A stretch of 64,000 nucleotides of DNA from Laccaria trichodermophora (GCA_018417955.1 JACTVC010000002.1:2480001-2544000); one strand, 5' to 3'. Shown: positions 24,015 through 37,122, counted from the first letter of the stretch. The notes: a model not told the origin generated them from the letters alone. Translations and numbers: made by a program.

Positions 24015-27000
24015 TCAAATATCTTCCGGAAACAACATGGGCGAAAGTGATGAATAATTGCCTCCAGCGACCGCCTCCAACTGAGAAAAGGGTGGTAGGG
24101 TATTAGGTGATGAGAGGCGAGCACCAGTTGTATGGGGTAGTGGGGGCTGAACGAAGTCACCAGAATCATCAGGCACCAGACCATCCTCACTGTCCCACTT
24201 GTAACTCACCACTTTGAAAATTGGATTGATGGCAGATTTGGCAGACCTGGGCGCGTTCCCCGAGCTGGGTGGATGCCCGTATGGACTCGTCGGGTGACTG
24301 TAGGGACTCGGGGGTTGCCCATGCAAGTAACCATGCAAATCCAGGGGACTGTGAGGACCAATGGTACTCAGCTGGTGTTGGGGAATAGAAATATATGGGG
24401 GTGACTGATCCCCGGATAACATCAGGCTCTCTTTGTGTTGTTGAACCTGTATCCACGGCGGTGAAGGTGAGAGAGAAGGTGAGAGGGTGGGAGAGAGTGA
24501 GAGCATTTGCAACGGCGGTGGTGAGACGCTGCCCGATATATGTGAGCTCATAGAAGCTTGAGTACGGAAATCGTGCGCCAATTGGCCTTCTAGAGAGAAA
24601 GAGTTTGAAGACCGTGCTGATGGAGGGAAATCATCAAACGATGTTCGTAACGATGATCGCGAGGTCATCCTGCTTAGGCCAAATAGGCTGGGCCGATTTC
24701 GTATTCGAGATGGACCAGGATCACTATCCACCGTCGCAAAGGAAATCGATGACATACGGCTGAGACTGTGGACGTCTGACGACGACATCGAATGGTCATC
24801 GTCAAATTCTCGCCGCCGAGCTTTAGCAATGCGCTCAGTTCCTGCTCCCCAATCGCGCTCGCGATTATGATTAGGGACGAGTGACGACTCAGCTTGACCA
24901 ACAAACTTTCCCGCCGCAGCGTTAACAGTGGCTGTCCCGGCCATGTTTCCGCTACTTTTCTGACGGATCGGTCCTGAGGAGGCTTGTTTGGGTTTGTTCT
25001 CCATATAGTCCACGCGTTGCTCATTGCCACCAAGCCATTCAATATCGTCGCCATCTGCCTTTCGGATCATCTGTTGACGTTTCTGCATAACGGCACGAGC
25101 TTGCTCCCGATGCATTTTCTCTTTAAGTCTGTGACGCTCCTTCTCAGCCTCTCGGTTCAGCCGCTCTGCTTCCTTCTTGTTGTTCTTCTTAGCGTCGCGA
25201 ATGTCCTGATGGGTATCGCGAACTGGAGAAGGCTCACGCAACGACTTGCTGTCCGTGCTCGACGACTGCGGACGTTTTCTTGACGGGAAGGCGGGTATCT
25301 CATCGACAGGGGGAAGCGCATTGTGTTTGTCACCTCCAAACAGGCCAAGGCTCCATTTGCTATGTTTCTTGCTGAATGGTACCAACTTGACAAGCTTGTT
25401 AGGTTGTGACGCCAGGGGCGCTTGGGTATTTGTGGGGTTACGGTCGGTGTCGTCGTGCGCCTGACCGTTGTAACCGATCGACGAATTATTGGCAATCACA
25501 CCGTTGCCATTGACATATGGTTCTTGAGGTGCTGAAATATCCATAGGATAATCTGGCTGATTCGGCCAGTTGGGTGGATGAGGTGAGCGAAGCGTGGATG
25601 ATGCATCAAGAGCGTGTGTTGGAGGTGCATGATGGGCAGATTGTGAATGTGAGGGTGGAAAGGTGCGAGGTGTATGCGATGATAAGGAGGGATGTGATGG
25701 AGTAGCGTTGAGGTGTGTAGACATCATTGGAATCGACGAGGTAGATGTCGAAGCGCGTAGTCCAGATGGGATGGGGATATTGTTGCGATGAGTCGTCTCC
25801 TGCAGATAAGCATGCTCAAGACACTCTCGACTGGTCAATCTCTTGTCAGGATCGTATCTGAGCAGATCTCGAATGCAATGAATTAGCGAGATAGGGACCG
25901 TTCGCTCAAACAGCGAGTAGATGTCTTTTGGCTGAGTCTGAAAGGGGTCATCACTATGGAAGGATAGTCGCAAGAGAATTTAGACTCACCTTTGGAAACT
26001 GAAAGCCAACCGCTTTCGCTAGTTTTAAGCCCTTCGGCCATGGACCCCCGCCAAAATAGCTTCCTTGAGAATCGAAACCGTATTCGTCGGTAGGATCTCC
26101 AAGAATTTCGCATATTCGTCCGACTTGATCCACCTGATCTGATCCAGGAAAAAGAGGTCGTAGGTTGACGAGCTCGGCCATGATCGTCCCCAGGGCCCAC
26201 ATGTCGACGGGATTTGAATAATTACGACTGAGCAAAATAACTTCCGGGGCACGGTACCAACGCGTCGCAACGTACTCGGTATAGGGCGGTTTGCTCTTGG
26301 TTTCTCGTGCAAGGCCAAAATCTGCCAATTTGATGATGGCGACAACGTCTTTTTCTTTTGGCGCGTTCGGAGGAGCGATTGGAGAGACAGAGTTGTAATC
26401 GAAGAGTCCTGTTGTGGTGACCAAAACATTTTCTGGCTTCATATCTCTGTGGAAGTATCCATGGCTGTGAATGTGGTCCAAGCCGGAAACAATCTGGCGA
26501 AATATTGAGGAGACCAATCCACCAGCAAGCGCACGTCCCTTTCGCGCCTTGATAAGATGGTACAAGTTGCCCTCCATTGACTCGAAGACGAAGTAGAGTT
26601 CCTTGGATGCAGGCAAAAGAAAAAAATCGTACAAGGGGATGATGTTTTCATGAAAAGGTATGGCCCGCAGAGACTAGAGGGACGAACGTAAGGTTCTCTG
26701 GGACGTGATAATGGAGGAGGAGGGGCTCACTTCAAGCTCCTTGAGTTGCTGGCATTCATCCCAACCGCCTTCCCACCGTTTCTTCATTCTCTTCACTGCT
26801 ACGAGCCGCTTCCCGGTCCACTCTGGCCTCGCGCCCTGTCCACACTGCATGGGGGAAAGAGGTGTATTGGGGGGTAGGGTCCCATGCCAATCGCACAACC
26901 AGACGGTACCAAAGGAACCATCACCGAGGACCTTGAGAGGTGTATAAGAGCGCGTCGAACCTGATGGTAATAAAATATATGAGTGTATGTGTACGAATCA

Positions 27001-27264
27001 AGTGAAGAAAGACAGACTCGTCTGAGAGGAGCCAACCAGGAGGTGATTTCCCTCGATAGAGACGCTGGGTATGCCGAGTACGACGATGGGCTCCTTTGGT
27101 GGTTGTGGAGCGGTATTTCGTTGTGGTGGGTGTGGTTGTGGTGGTTGTGGTGGTGGGATGGAAGGGAGAGTGGTTGTGAGTGGAATTGGATGAGGGATTG
27201 GAAGTTGTTGATGAGGGTGGTAGTGATTGTGGACATTGTGTATGTGAGATGAGGTTGCGTACAT
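24015..27264 (-). CDS. CMGC Ser/Thr protein kinase of the RCK/MAK/Ime2 (Crk1) type
   Basis: The kinase domain is complete: Gly loop VLGDGSFGTVWL, catalytic Lys in LVAVKRMKKRW, catalytic loop YFHRDMKPENVL, DFG in IKLADFGLARE, and activation loop PPYTEYVATRWYRAPEVIL with a MAPK-like TEY. NLRPLFPGSDQVDQ and LLRYDPDKRLTSRECLEHAY follow. TEY plus this sequence style places it with Ime2/MAK-family kinases such as Ustilago Crk1, which act in cell cycle, morphogenesis and meiosis. The N-terminus is His/Pro-rich; an ATG at 27264 gives MYATSSHIHNVHNHYHPHQQ, but the first splice (26.95-27.0 kb) is uncertain, and another ATG at 27278 lies in a different frame. A tail of about 600 residues is Ser/Pro-rich with a charged KEAERLNREAEKERHRLKEK helix. 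Kinase and subfamily are firm; the cellular role is inferred. Confidence 0.88.
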
Positions 27265-27657
27265 GATACGCCTAGCATTGCCCGGGATATGTGAATTTCT
27301 CAGTGGGACATATGAATAAAAGGAATAAAGTTATGAAGAGGGGACGAGGAGGGCAATGGGTCCAAGCCAGAGCACACGTTACACAGAAAAGAAGACTCTT
27401 CTTTGAACTGAGCCAACAACCGAGGATGAACTGACCCGTTAACCGAGTTCGCAACAATCTCGGTTCAAACCCGTATTCGCTACCCATATGCTTCTTTTTC
27501 CCATTCATTCAGTTGAAATCCTGCTCCAATCATTTCCCCTTTCAACTCCTCTGCCTACAACCCGCATTAGGTTTAATCAGGCCATGGCCATGATCGACCC
27601 TTCTATCTATGCCCAATGAAATATACAACCCGAATAACGCGGCTCTCTAGCACCTCT
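27265..27657. other. Intergenic: promoter of the kinase gene and 3' flank of the PRPP synthetase gene
   Basis: I see no gene in this stretch of 393 bp. It separates two minus-strand genes. The open frames seen here do not resemble protein. Confidence 0.45.
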
Positions 27658-28935
27658 CTAGTATGGAACCTCATGAAAGAGCTTCGATACGCTTTCACCA
27701 TAGTGACTCCGACGAATCACCTCTCCCAACACTTTGCCAATGTCGATCACTTCGATCTTCTTGCATGCAGCTTGGTTCTCATGTTGCGGAAGTGTGTTTG
27801 TCACAATCAGCTTCTCTAGGCTGCTTTCCTCCACCGCTTTTAGCGCGTTCCCGCTCAGTATCCCATGCGTCACGAACGCGAATACCTTCGTGGCTCCCGC
27901 TTCTGAGAGATGTGACGCTGCCAAGCATAGTGTCCCACAGGTATCTGCCATGTCATCCACCAAAATCGCGACCTTGTCTTTCACATGTCCCACCAGCACC
28001 ATTCGTGAAACCTCGTTCGCTTTTTTTCGCTCTTTGTGGAATAGCGCAAAGTCCACGCCTAATCGGTCGGCAATCGATGTAGCCCTAGAATCGCTAAGCT
28101 CTCATGCTATAAAACGCGGTGCCGATTTCCATACCTTTTTGCACCCCCAGCGTCCGGCGAAACGATCACTACATCCGCCAAGTCAAAGTGCGTCCGAATA
28201 TACAGGATGGCGGATGGTTCAGCATACAACTGCATCCGCAATTAAAACTGATCGGTTAATGCGTTTCCCCACTTACACTAGATCGACGTGAGTAGGTTGA
28301 AAAAATGTTACGTTTCCACTTACTTATCAACGGGGACGTCGAAAAACCCTTGGATTTGGGAAGCATGGAGGTCCATCGTCTGAACCGAATGTTAAGTGAG
28401 CATTCTGAATCACCAAGCTTTATCTTACTATGACATGATCACAACCAGATTTTTGTATCATGTTCGCCACAAGCTTCGCAGTAATTGGAGCCCTGCTCTT
28501 ATCCTTCTTGTCCTGCCTCGCATACGGAAAAAGCGGGATAACAGCGGTGATCCTCTTGGCGCTGGCGATTTTGCAGGCATGAATCATGATGCAAAGTTCC
28601 ATAAGAGCGGTGTTAACGGCGCCACATCCAGTGTTGATGATGTATACGTCGTCCTCCCGAACAGACTCTGCAATGGTGACATTTGTCTCCCCAATGCCGC
28701 TGCGAGTCACCTCTGCTTTCGAAAGGGGCAGGCCAATGCTGAAGCATGACGTCAATGAATAGCAAATCCAAGGACTGCGATAGCATGACTCGATGGAGGG
28801 AAAGAGAGGTACCGTCGTGCAATAATCTCGGCAAGTTCAGGATGGCTGGTCCCTGCGGGGTTCGTCAGCGCAAATTGGTTGATTCAACGTTGGTGTCCTA
28901 CCAGAAAAGATTTTGATGCCGCTGCCGTTCAACAT
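27658..28935 (-). CDS. PRS: Ribose-phosphate pyrophosphokinase (PRPP synthetase)
   Basis: This enzyme makes PRPP from ribose 5-phosphate and ATP for purine, pyrimidine, NAD, His and Trp synthesis in the cytosol. The ATG at 28933-28935 gives [12 protein letters not shown], which splices to the next exon carrying [40 protein letters not shown] and [20 protein letters not shown] form the ATP-binding flexible-loop region. [20 protein letters not shown] is the family signature, [13 protein letters not shown] follows, and [15 protein letters not shown] is the PRPP-binding loop. It ends [17 protein letters not shown] and stops at 27658. At about 320 residues it has the usual length and lacks the insertions seen in yeast Prs1/Prs5, so it resembles the catalytic Prs2-4 type. 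Five or so exons are inferred. Confidence 0.94.
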
Positions 28936-29454
28936 GATATACGGTAATGAACAACGTCCATAAACAGATTAGTACAAGGAAATAGCGAACAAGTGAAGAA
29001 AAAAGCTGTGGTTAAGAGGTCTGTGATTAGATGACCGTCACACGCACCGTGACATTTAATGTTTGGCATCGCTATCTACTCTCAACAACATCTGGCAGAT
29101 CTGGCCCATCATGCGGATCTATCATGCGGACAGGGAGGTGCTTCTCTGTGGTTCTGAATTCAAACTGATTTGTAGTCCAGAAAATTTGAAAAGCTATCAA
29201 TTAAGTCCGACTAGGGAGCAATACAAATCGTAACAATTCAACATCGAACTGCCTTCTAAGTAGTAGTAGTATCCAATTATTTTCAGTACATACGATAACT
29301 GATTTTCTAAACGTCAAATACAAGACTACACTAGATGCAAGAAGGCACAGCTTACGATCCAAATTTTCAGAGCTAACGAGCGTGGAAGATAAGGTATCAC
29401 AAGAAGAAGAGGACTCGACGCGACTGCAGTGATCTGGGGGGATAACGTGGCGTG
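28936..29454. other. Intergenic: PRS promoter and DCP2 3' flank
   Basis: These 519 bp contain no recognisable gene. The part next to DCP2 is AT-rich. The PRS promoter should lie in the left third. No TATA box is obvious. Confidence 0.45.
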
Positions 29455-31889
29455 TCATGTGTGGGAAGGCCCTAGACCAGCGGTTCTCGCATTCAAAATT
29501 GACAATAGCGGATTTGTAGAGCCACCTAATCCATTTCCCAGCACGTTGGGCATCGCTGGATTGAGGGAGATAGAGGAATCTTTGGGAATTGTAGGTCCAT
29601 GATTCTGATAAACTGCCGGTGCAGCAGTCTGCAGTGAAGGTTGAACGATAGTCGCTGAGTTGGCAATGCCAAATGGAGGGTACGGATAAGAAGGATAATA
29701 TCCTGAACTCCGCAACGCTGAAGATGGTCCAGCGCCATTCATAATATTCAATAACTGACTTTGATTCATGCTCATGCTTCCCGAATAAGGTTGCATTGGA
29801 TTGCGATGGAACGCTTGACTGGTACGAGCGCGAACTTGGAATGGATCGTGGTTGATGTTGACGTGCCCTGAAGAAGGATATAAGGGTTTGAAGGACCCAT
29901 TCGCCTCAGGTTGAGCAGTAGGTTGGTTGGAAGGGAGGGCAGAGTTGAAGTTATACATAGACATAGGTTGGGGCGGATTAGACGGTGAAGGTATCGGATA
30001 CCTCATATGGGGGATTACGGCACGTGAAGCCAAAAGCGGCGTCATCCTAGCAGATTCATCAGCAACAGATTCCAACAAAGCAAGTTGCTGAAGTCTTTTC
30101 GCCGAGGTAGGCACCTCTACGGCCCTCGAGAGATAGGGAGATACATCTGCCGTTGATACGCGGCGGGAACTATTGACGCGGGCTGTAGATTGTATTGGTG
30201 AAGCAGCAATCTGAGGTCGAGGTGGATGAACGCTACTTTCCCCATCACGAGCGTTCTCAACGACGCGAGGAGATGGTAATTGATAAGCTTCCGACTCCTG
30301 CGAATCGACATCATTGTCTGATGCTGGTGAGGGGAGTGGTGGTGGTAATTCATCAGACTGAAGAGGGACGTGGGAAGACGCCGATGAGGACCAGTCGGAT
30401 TTCACGCCAACTTGGGAAGATAAAAGGGGTTTGGGAAGGGAATTCGGCCCAGTGAAATCTTTGGGTAGCGGGTTCCCCGAAACTGCAATGGGCCCTCCAG
30501 ACGCTTCGGACCCTGCAGCCGGGGAAGCGGCAGCAGACATAGTAAGTGACGAAAGGAGCCGTGCAAAGTGAGGGTCCATAGAATCAGAAAGCGACGATGA
30601 TTTATTATCTTCGAGGCGAGGGTCGGAATCTTTGCTTTGAGAAGAGGGGATTTGCAGATCACGATTATCGAGAGGGGTATGAGAAACCGATTCGTGATTT
30701 ACCAGGACATCCGCCGGCTTCACCGCAACACGCTTTGCACGGGGATTAGCAGGTGCAGTCGCCGAGTTAGCTTTGTGATTTGTTGACCTTCGACCTGCAT
30801 TCCGAGGTTTGTGTTGATTAATAAATGTTTTTAATTCACTAAACAATGCATTAGCCGTCTTCTTTCGTCTGAATATAACCACATACACGATAAAGGGTGA
30901 AATCAAATAGAATTTTCCAGGGGCTGCTTTGTTACGTTTCCAGGTGGGCAAATCCGTGAGTTTGAACCATTCAATTTTCTAATAATAAAAATGAGTCAGT
31001 GATAGACGCCCCGCTCTTGATATCACATACACTAATCTCTTTGCGTGTTTTTGTTTTGAACGGAAAGTCTTCCGGAACTCCAGGAACTATGAATAATGAA
31101 ATTTTTTGCTGCTTGATGGATATTTCAATAACATGCTCAGGATTTAATTGGCCTGCCAGATTATACCCCGTTTCTTCAAGTACCTGTTGATCAAATGCGT
31201 GACTGAACGATGCGCGGGTACCGATCTACGAACCCACCTCTCGAATAGCACAGTCAGGTGGTGGTTCAACCTCGTTTATCTTCCCTTTAGGGAAACCCCA
31301 ACCAGAAGAGGATTTCCAACCCTTCACAAGAACACACTTCGGTTTGGTCAGAATTTAATTGAAAACATCAGGAACACAGAAGAAACGCACCTTCTCCCAC
31401 GTAGAATTAAGCATGATGGCACCACAAACTGGAACCCGTGTTTTATATTGCATGAAGGTGGTAAATGCACGTTCGTGATCGTCGCTCCATTGGTGAAGGA
31501 GGGGACATGCGTGGAATAGCATGGCGGAGAACTTCTTCAGTGGCAAAGTAGGGAATTTGGGGTTCTCTTCACGAATGAAGTCTTCGTAAAACCAGTGGCT
31601 GACAAAGTAGCGAAGTCAATGAAGTGAACAATCGCAGAGCAGGATTGACACACGCTTGTTCTACTTGGAAACATATTCGCTCTAAGGATGCAAGCTCTTC
31701 ATCGGGAAGATTCAAAATAAAGCGACTGAAACTGCATGAGGATTAACGTGGTGGATGGCAAGGATAGGCATACCTGGAAAGGTCTTCAAGAACTTCTTCA
31801 TGGGTTGCATCTTTATAGGAAAATCGCCGCTGAGTTTCGGGACTCACGACGGATGTAATTTCTGGAGATGATGAAGAAGACGAAGCCAT
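29455..31889 (-). CDS. DCP2: mRNA decapping enzyme Dcp2
   Basis: Dcp2 hydrolyses the m7G cap of mRNA in 5'-3' decay, with Dcp1 and Edc3 in P-bodies. The ATG at 31889 gives MASSSSSSPEITSVVSPETQ. RFILNLPDEELASLERICFQ and AHWFYEDFIREENP form the Dcp1-binding regulatory domain. VPVCGAIMLNSTWEKCVLV leads into the Nudix box, which reads GKINEVEPPPDCAIREVLEE then TGY after splicing and matches GX5EX7REUXEEXGU exactly. Box B follows at KFYLISPFIV. A disordered tail of about 450 residues is rich in Ser, Pro and Asn and contains two short Leu motifs, SQLLNIMNG (about 29738-29762) and NPLLSILNA (about 29488-29515), that resemble the helical leucine-rich motifs which bind Edc3. At least six exons are apparent. 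The identity is secure. Confidence 0.93.
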
Positions 31890-32099
31890 AATGGAAGTGA
31901 AGGGATCAAGGAGAGTTGGAGAGTAAAAACGCAAACAGATGAACCACGGAAGATCCAGAGCCACGCCAGCACGTGATGAGTGGAATCGTTCCCCTGCCAG
32001 GGATCAACTCAAGATGTGCAATGTGCATAATCCATGAAACTCTCTTGATGCTCTCTAACCTCTTGTCCGCCTCATGTCCGTTATGAGTCGAATCTAATA

Positions 32100-33500
32100 C
32101 TGCATATTATCCGACTCGGGAAAGTTATGTCACTGAAGAGCGGGTTGCAGATTCTACATCCCTTGACAATACCAACGACGCACAACAAACAGATACAGCT
32201 GAAATTATCGAATCCTTTCAATTCTGTCTCGCCCTACTGCACTAGACGTTTTCTGGGGCAGATAGCCTGTGTGAGTCAGAAACTATCTTTTTCTGAAGGT
32301 TGCCAGCAGACATGTGGTTCCCTCGCTCCCTCCTCAGCATCGTCGTTTAACTGGCATATGGATCACGCTTTGACTGTCTTGCGGGTCTCGCTCCCTGGAA
32401 GGATACGAAAGCAAGCCTCTTCTCCTATGCATTTCGTCTTGCTTGACCCTGTACAGAAATTAAACGGTATTTGCAGATGTGTGGGTGGTGTAACCTTTTG
32501 CTTCCTTGCCTCCTCCTTCACATCCTGCTCGCCCTGTCTGGTGAAAATTATTCCCGTACACAACCTTGAATCAGACACGAGAACATCACGAAGAGGTAAT
32601 ACTTGCACAAGATTCGAGCAAAGCTAAGCGGACGGCGAAGGTCAAGGTCACAGAAGCAAATCTATGCAGACCCTCAGGTGATAGCCTAGAAAGTGGGAGT
32701 CAAAATCAGGATGTGACGGTCGTCGTTAATGGGGAAGATAGCAATAAAACGAAAGATGTCGAACGTGGTATTCCGCAATCGTTGGGCGACATCCCCGATC
32801 TTTCCAAGTGGGACCCATTATGAAGTTCACCTCCAAAGCTGTCCAACCTTTTTGACTCAATTACGCTCAGCATTCTCATCTGGCAGCGGCCTGCCTCCTT
32901 TCCACTCTACGGTTCAGTCTGCTTCAGTCCTTTGCTTTGCTTTTCTCTGATTTAACTGCAACAGGTACTCTCCCGTATCTTTCTTGCTATATTGCTACTT
33001 TACCTGAGCAAGATAAGGTTTTTTGTTGGTGGTTTCTTTTGGCATACAATACGTATTTCAATTGCTCCCTCTCCGCCACAGAGGGTTCGGTGCGTTGTCA
33101 AGTTGACAGATAAGTCCCATGTTCGTATGCTACCTGTAATTTCCAGCGACGTTCCGACTGATGCTGGTTACACCATGCAACTGTCTTCGCGTCCGCCGCT
33201 GCAAGCGTAGAAGTTACACCTCGCCCTCGGAAGGGAAGCGATTTCTAGCTTCAGAAAACTCCGTTCGTCAATACATTGTATAAGGATAATCGATCTCAAA
33301 CCAGTAATCCCTTCAATTGGAAGAAGTGGGGCGATCCCCTTCTCCTCAAGATGTGGGACTCCCCACATCTACTTCAGAGGTCCTCTCCACAGTTCGCATA
33401 GTCCTTCAAAAGTAGGAATCACCCCTGACCATGAATGCCCTCATGTGACTGTCAGTCTCGCCACGGTTAGTCTCAATCACACCGCCCAACCTTTCTGAGT
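32100..33500 (+). pseudogene. Unassigned broken-looking gene remnant or intron-rich gene with membrane-like segments
   Basis: No intact protein can be built here, yet several plus-strand stretches look coding in different frames. Around 32566-32823 a hydrophilic stretch ends LGDIPDLSKWDPL and then stops. A shifted frame continues SSPPKLSNLFDSITLSILIW and, further on, LLYLSKIRFFVGGFFWHT, which is hydrophobic. Then comes DVPTDAGYTMQL (about 33148-33183), and SNPFNWKKWGDPLLL in another frame around 33300-33345. Stops and shifts at about 32821, 32950 and 33208-33240 are not removed by any simple GT-AG intron I could place. It may be a decayed membrane protein gene, a gene with unusual introns, or assembly error. 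I do not recognise the family. Confidence 0.3.
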
Positions 33501-34056
33501 ACTGTCGACCAGAACGCCAATATCATCATACCTTCCGATGCGATCAAAAAGTCAAAAAGTTGGGGCGGTCAAAAGATTTACCACTTGAATATCTGCTGGC
33601 TCTCGAGTCGAAGTGCGGGAAAATAAAAAAAGTTTTTTGTGGGTCCACCTACTCGCTTGGCTCATCATTCCACGATGGGTGAACATTTATACCTAAACAT
33701 AAGTACTAGTTATTTAATATATAGGAATTGCAATGGGTTGCAGGTTGGCGTTGAGCCTAATTAAGCTTTCAAAGTCCGCGAATCCCTACAAAAGCTGCCG
33801 CCAAAGTTTAGTTAAATTGTTGGTTCCTTCCCTCACAATCGAATCTCTTAGATGTATAAGTCCTTTTTGCCCCGATAGTAACGACCCATCCAGACAAATC
33901 GCGTTGAACCTTTCTATCTTTGATACCCATCCCAAACGTCGACCCTTCGAAAATCCTTACAATCGCCTTTCGAATTGTCCTCCAACTATTCAAGAATCAA
34001 GAATTCGTTCCGGTTTGATTGTCTAAATAGCTCAGCTTTTCCTTCATTGTGTTACA
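33501..34056. other. Intergenic, AT-rich, upstream of REC8
   Basis: I see no gene here. A-rich and T-rich tracts occur at about 33625-33645, and an AT-rich patch with TTTAATATATAG lies near 33713-33724. It probably includes the REC8 promoter. Confidence 0.4.
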
Positions 34057-37000
34057 ATGTTTTTCTCCTCTGAGCTATTGTCGAAACGAGACAGCGGCTT
34101 TGGTCTTCTCTGGTAGCATGCCTGACTCAAAGGCGCTTTTAGGACAGGGTTCTGATAAGCCTATAGGTTGGCCGCAACATTAGGATCTCAATCTGCTTTC
34201 AAAAAACTTCCGAAGCGGTCTGTTTTGACAGCGGATATCACTCGATTGTGCGACCTAATTACTGAGCCTTCTGAGCCTCTGGCGTTGAGGCTGTCAAGTA
34301 ACCTTATGTTTGGTGTCGTACGGTATACCAATCTGGTCCCTATTTCCTGTGTTTTTTTTCTAACTCGATGTGGGTTTCAGCGTATACAAAGGTGCGAATC
34401 TGCCTTAAAATGCTGTAGAATTTACATTTTCTACCATTCCCCAGTAAAGCAAGAGATCTTGATGTCCGACGTTTCGAACTGCGTCACGTCTTTAAAAAAG
34501 GTGGCAAATGAACTGAAGTCCTTGGGCGCCCCAGATGGTCAACTTCAAATGGCTCAAACGTCCATTCGGTATGTCCCTCACGGTAACCTGGGAACTTCGT
34601 CAATCTAAGCTTGAAACAGTCCTTCCGCTTTCACCATCACGCCCGATTCAAATGCCGCATTATTGATGGATTTCGATGCTCTAGTTGCTGTGTGTATCAC
34701 CATTATTTCTTCATGGTCTGCCGAAAGCGAATACCTTTGTCCCTCAGGACTGGGACAAATATCTTAATATCAGAGGTGCTTTGATTCCAGCGTTTCCATT
34801 GAAATACCTAATCTACAGTCAAACCAGGACACCGCGATGGTGACGACAAGGATAGCGAAAAACTAATATCTTCTGAAGGCATGAGGGGAGCTCCCCCAGC
34901 GGAAACTATCCAACAAGACATGCATACTCTGGATGAATATCACGAACACCTCCTGTCTGCTTCGTTTGATATGTCCTTCAATGGACGGGGTGTTGACCCG
35001 TCGTCCTCACAAGTCGAACAAGCATTTGATATGAATGATAACTTCTTCGTGCTCTCTGATGGGATCGACATCGGGGAAGGTTTAGGGGATGAACTTGCTA
35101 AGGAACTTGGCTGGTCTTTCTCTCCAGTCAAGACAGCTCAAGTGTGAGTAAGGTAAGGTCTGCAGATGGCTTGCTCATGCAGTCTTTTATAGGGAGAACG
35201 ATAATGTTGCTAATCAATTACTAACTCAAGATAACCTCAATTTCGATATGGATTTTCAGTTAGGCGGCGTCGATGAAGAAAATTTTGGTGGCGAAGCGGG
35301 AGAATTGGGGGGCATTTACAATTCGCAAGCTTCTCTTCCGAAAATAACTAACAAGAGCCTGAAGGTAATTAATTTCTTCTTTCATTCAAACAACATTTTT
35401 GACACCTTTTTCCGCCAGCATATCACTAACCCAGGGAAAGGTAATGATGCCAGAAGCTCGCTTTTTGTGCATCATATTTTACGATTTTATAGAAAATGCT
35501 TCCACACAGCAGCCTTCACCCCCCTTTCAAGCATTAAGCCCTACAGCTTCATTCTCTCGGCTGCTTCTCTCCCAGGACCTTGATCCACGGCCCTTGGACG
35601 ACATTACAATAGAAGAACAGGGCGGGGCCAATCGAGGAGACGGCCGAAAGAACAAGCGAACCCGCTTATTGCTCGATGCGAGAACCGAATTAACGGATGA
35701 GGAACTAAAAGTGAGTGAGGTGTCATATTCACTTCGTCGCACCGGCTGACTGTTGAGCCAAGATTGCGAGGGCGAAGTATCTAGAAACCCAGAACCTTAT
35801 CAAGCATGATATCGGACAAAAGAAGTCTGAGAAACACAACGGTAAAATGGTCGAAGAATTGGTTTGGGGTGTCCCACAAGGAAGTAAGTCTCATGCGGAC
35901 AAATGTAAGGAACTTGTAACATTGTCTCTTCGAAGTCCAAGCTCGGGTCTTGGTCGAATTTTGGCAGGAGAATTTCAAAGTTCAAGTCGAGGCCAGATCG
36001 GGAGGGCTTCATCTTCATTATGGTGATGACCTCGTATTTTAAGTTTTGATGACGGTTTCGTTCATCTTTATGCAGATGAACCGCCTGCAAAACGTCGAAA
36101 AACGGTTCTGGGAATTCATGATAAGAAAATACCAGAAGAAGCTTTCCATCCAGAGATAGCGCACGACATAGACGTTGGCGTCACGACAGGTTGGCATCCG
36201 CGTATAGATGCCCCGAGACTCATCCTGATCCACTTTTGAGATGATCTGTTTGCAATGGATACGGCACCTGACCAAAAGGACTACCACCGAGGATCGTCCG
36301 AGGTACTTTACTTTCATCTGGGAGTCATGCGCGAATTAGATGGTGTGTAGGATCCTGGTCAAGCGCGTCGCGTTTCTCGCGCTGCTTCTATCGTCGGAGG
36401 AAATGACTTCGGCATCAATCTCGGTGGGCAGTTAGGATCTCAACGAAGCTCCCTATTTCCCTGGGACAACGCCGCGGCGAGCTCATCGAGTGGAAATGTA
36501 CCTCATAACATCCAGGGCAGTCAAGATATCCAAGTCGACCACGTGGAAGTCAGGCTTCGAGGAAGTTCACAAAGCAGGCGAGAGAGTTCACTGATTCCAA
36601 GCCAGCTGGGGAGTATATTAGCAGGACCAGGACTCTCGCCAGCCCTGGGTTCGCAAGTTTTTGATGGGGAGGATTATGGGTTCAAAGGTAGGGGGAAGTC
36701 GGAAAAAATTGGCTGAAATTAACCACAAGCTCAGTCGATAAAGTCGCCCAGGAGGAAACACAAGAAACGCAGAAATCGGATTTGAATCTTGTAACTCTCG
36801 AGAGGAACTCTTTCAACTTTCTCGAGTGGGCATAATGTTGGGGCGAAAAGGATGCTGATTTAGTATTTGACCAGATATGCGAAAATGCAGTTTCAAACTC
36901 TTTCCGGTCCAGGTATTAGATTGACGTTCGACACGGTGGTGCCAACTTTGACGAGCACTCGCCATGTCGCCGCTGCGGCTTTTTATCACTGCTTAGGTGC

Positions 37001-37122
37001 GATTTGCTCTAGGAAGCTTTGTTGCATCTAATTCGAATGGGATCTTAGTTCTCGCGACCAAGGATTTGATCCGCCTCGAACAGCAGATTGCATACGACAC
37101 AGTTAGGATTGCAATTATCTGA
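34057..37122 (+). CDS. REC8: Meiotic cohesin kleisin Rec8
   Basis: Rec8 replaces Rad21/Scc1 in the cohesin ring during meiosis and is cut by separase. The ATG at 34057 gives MFFSSELLSKRDSGFGLLWL, and splicing a 60-nt intron continues WLAATLGSQSAFKKLPKR. EPLALRLSSNLMFGVVRVYK is the kleisin N-terminus that binds Smc3. WLAATLG together with LALRLSSNL is closer to Rec8 than to Rad21. The central region has the Rec8/Rad21 stretch RTRLLLDARTELTDEELK at about 35656-35709. The C-terminal winged helix that binds Smc1 reads TFDTVVPTLTSTRHVAAAAF, then YHCL spliced to VLATKDLIRLEQQIAYDTVR, with stop at 37120-37122. More than ten short introns are present, one after only 19 codons. Expression is probably meiosis-specific, by family knowledge. 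Confidence 0.92.

Noticed and set aside
27400..27490. Possible tRNA because of GGTTCAAACCC
   Set aside because: No A box at the right distance and no cloverleaf stems could be drawn.
32127..32627. 166-codon plus-strand frame as a gene of its own
   Set aside because: It starts at ATG but its composition is not protein-like, and the better pieces of coding sequence in the area lie in other frames.
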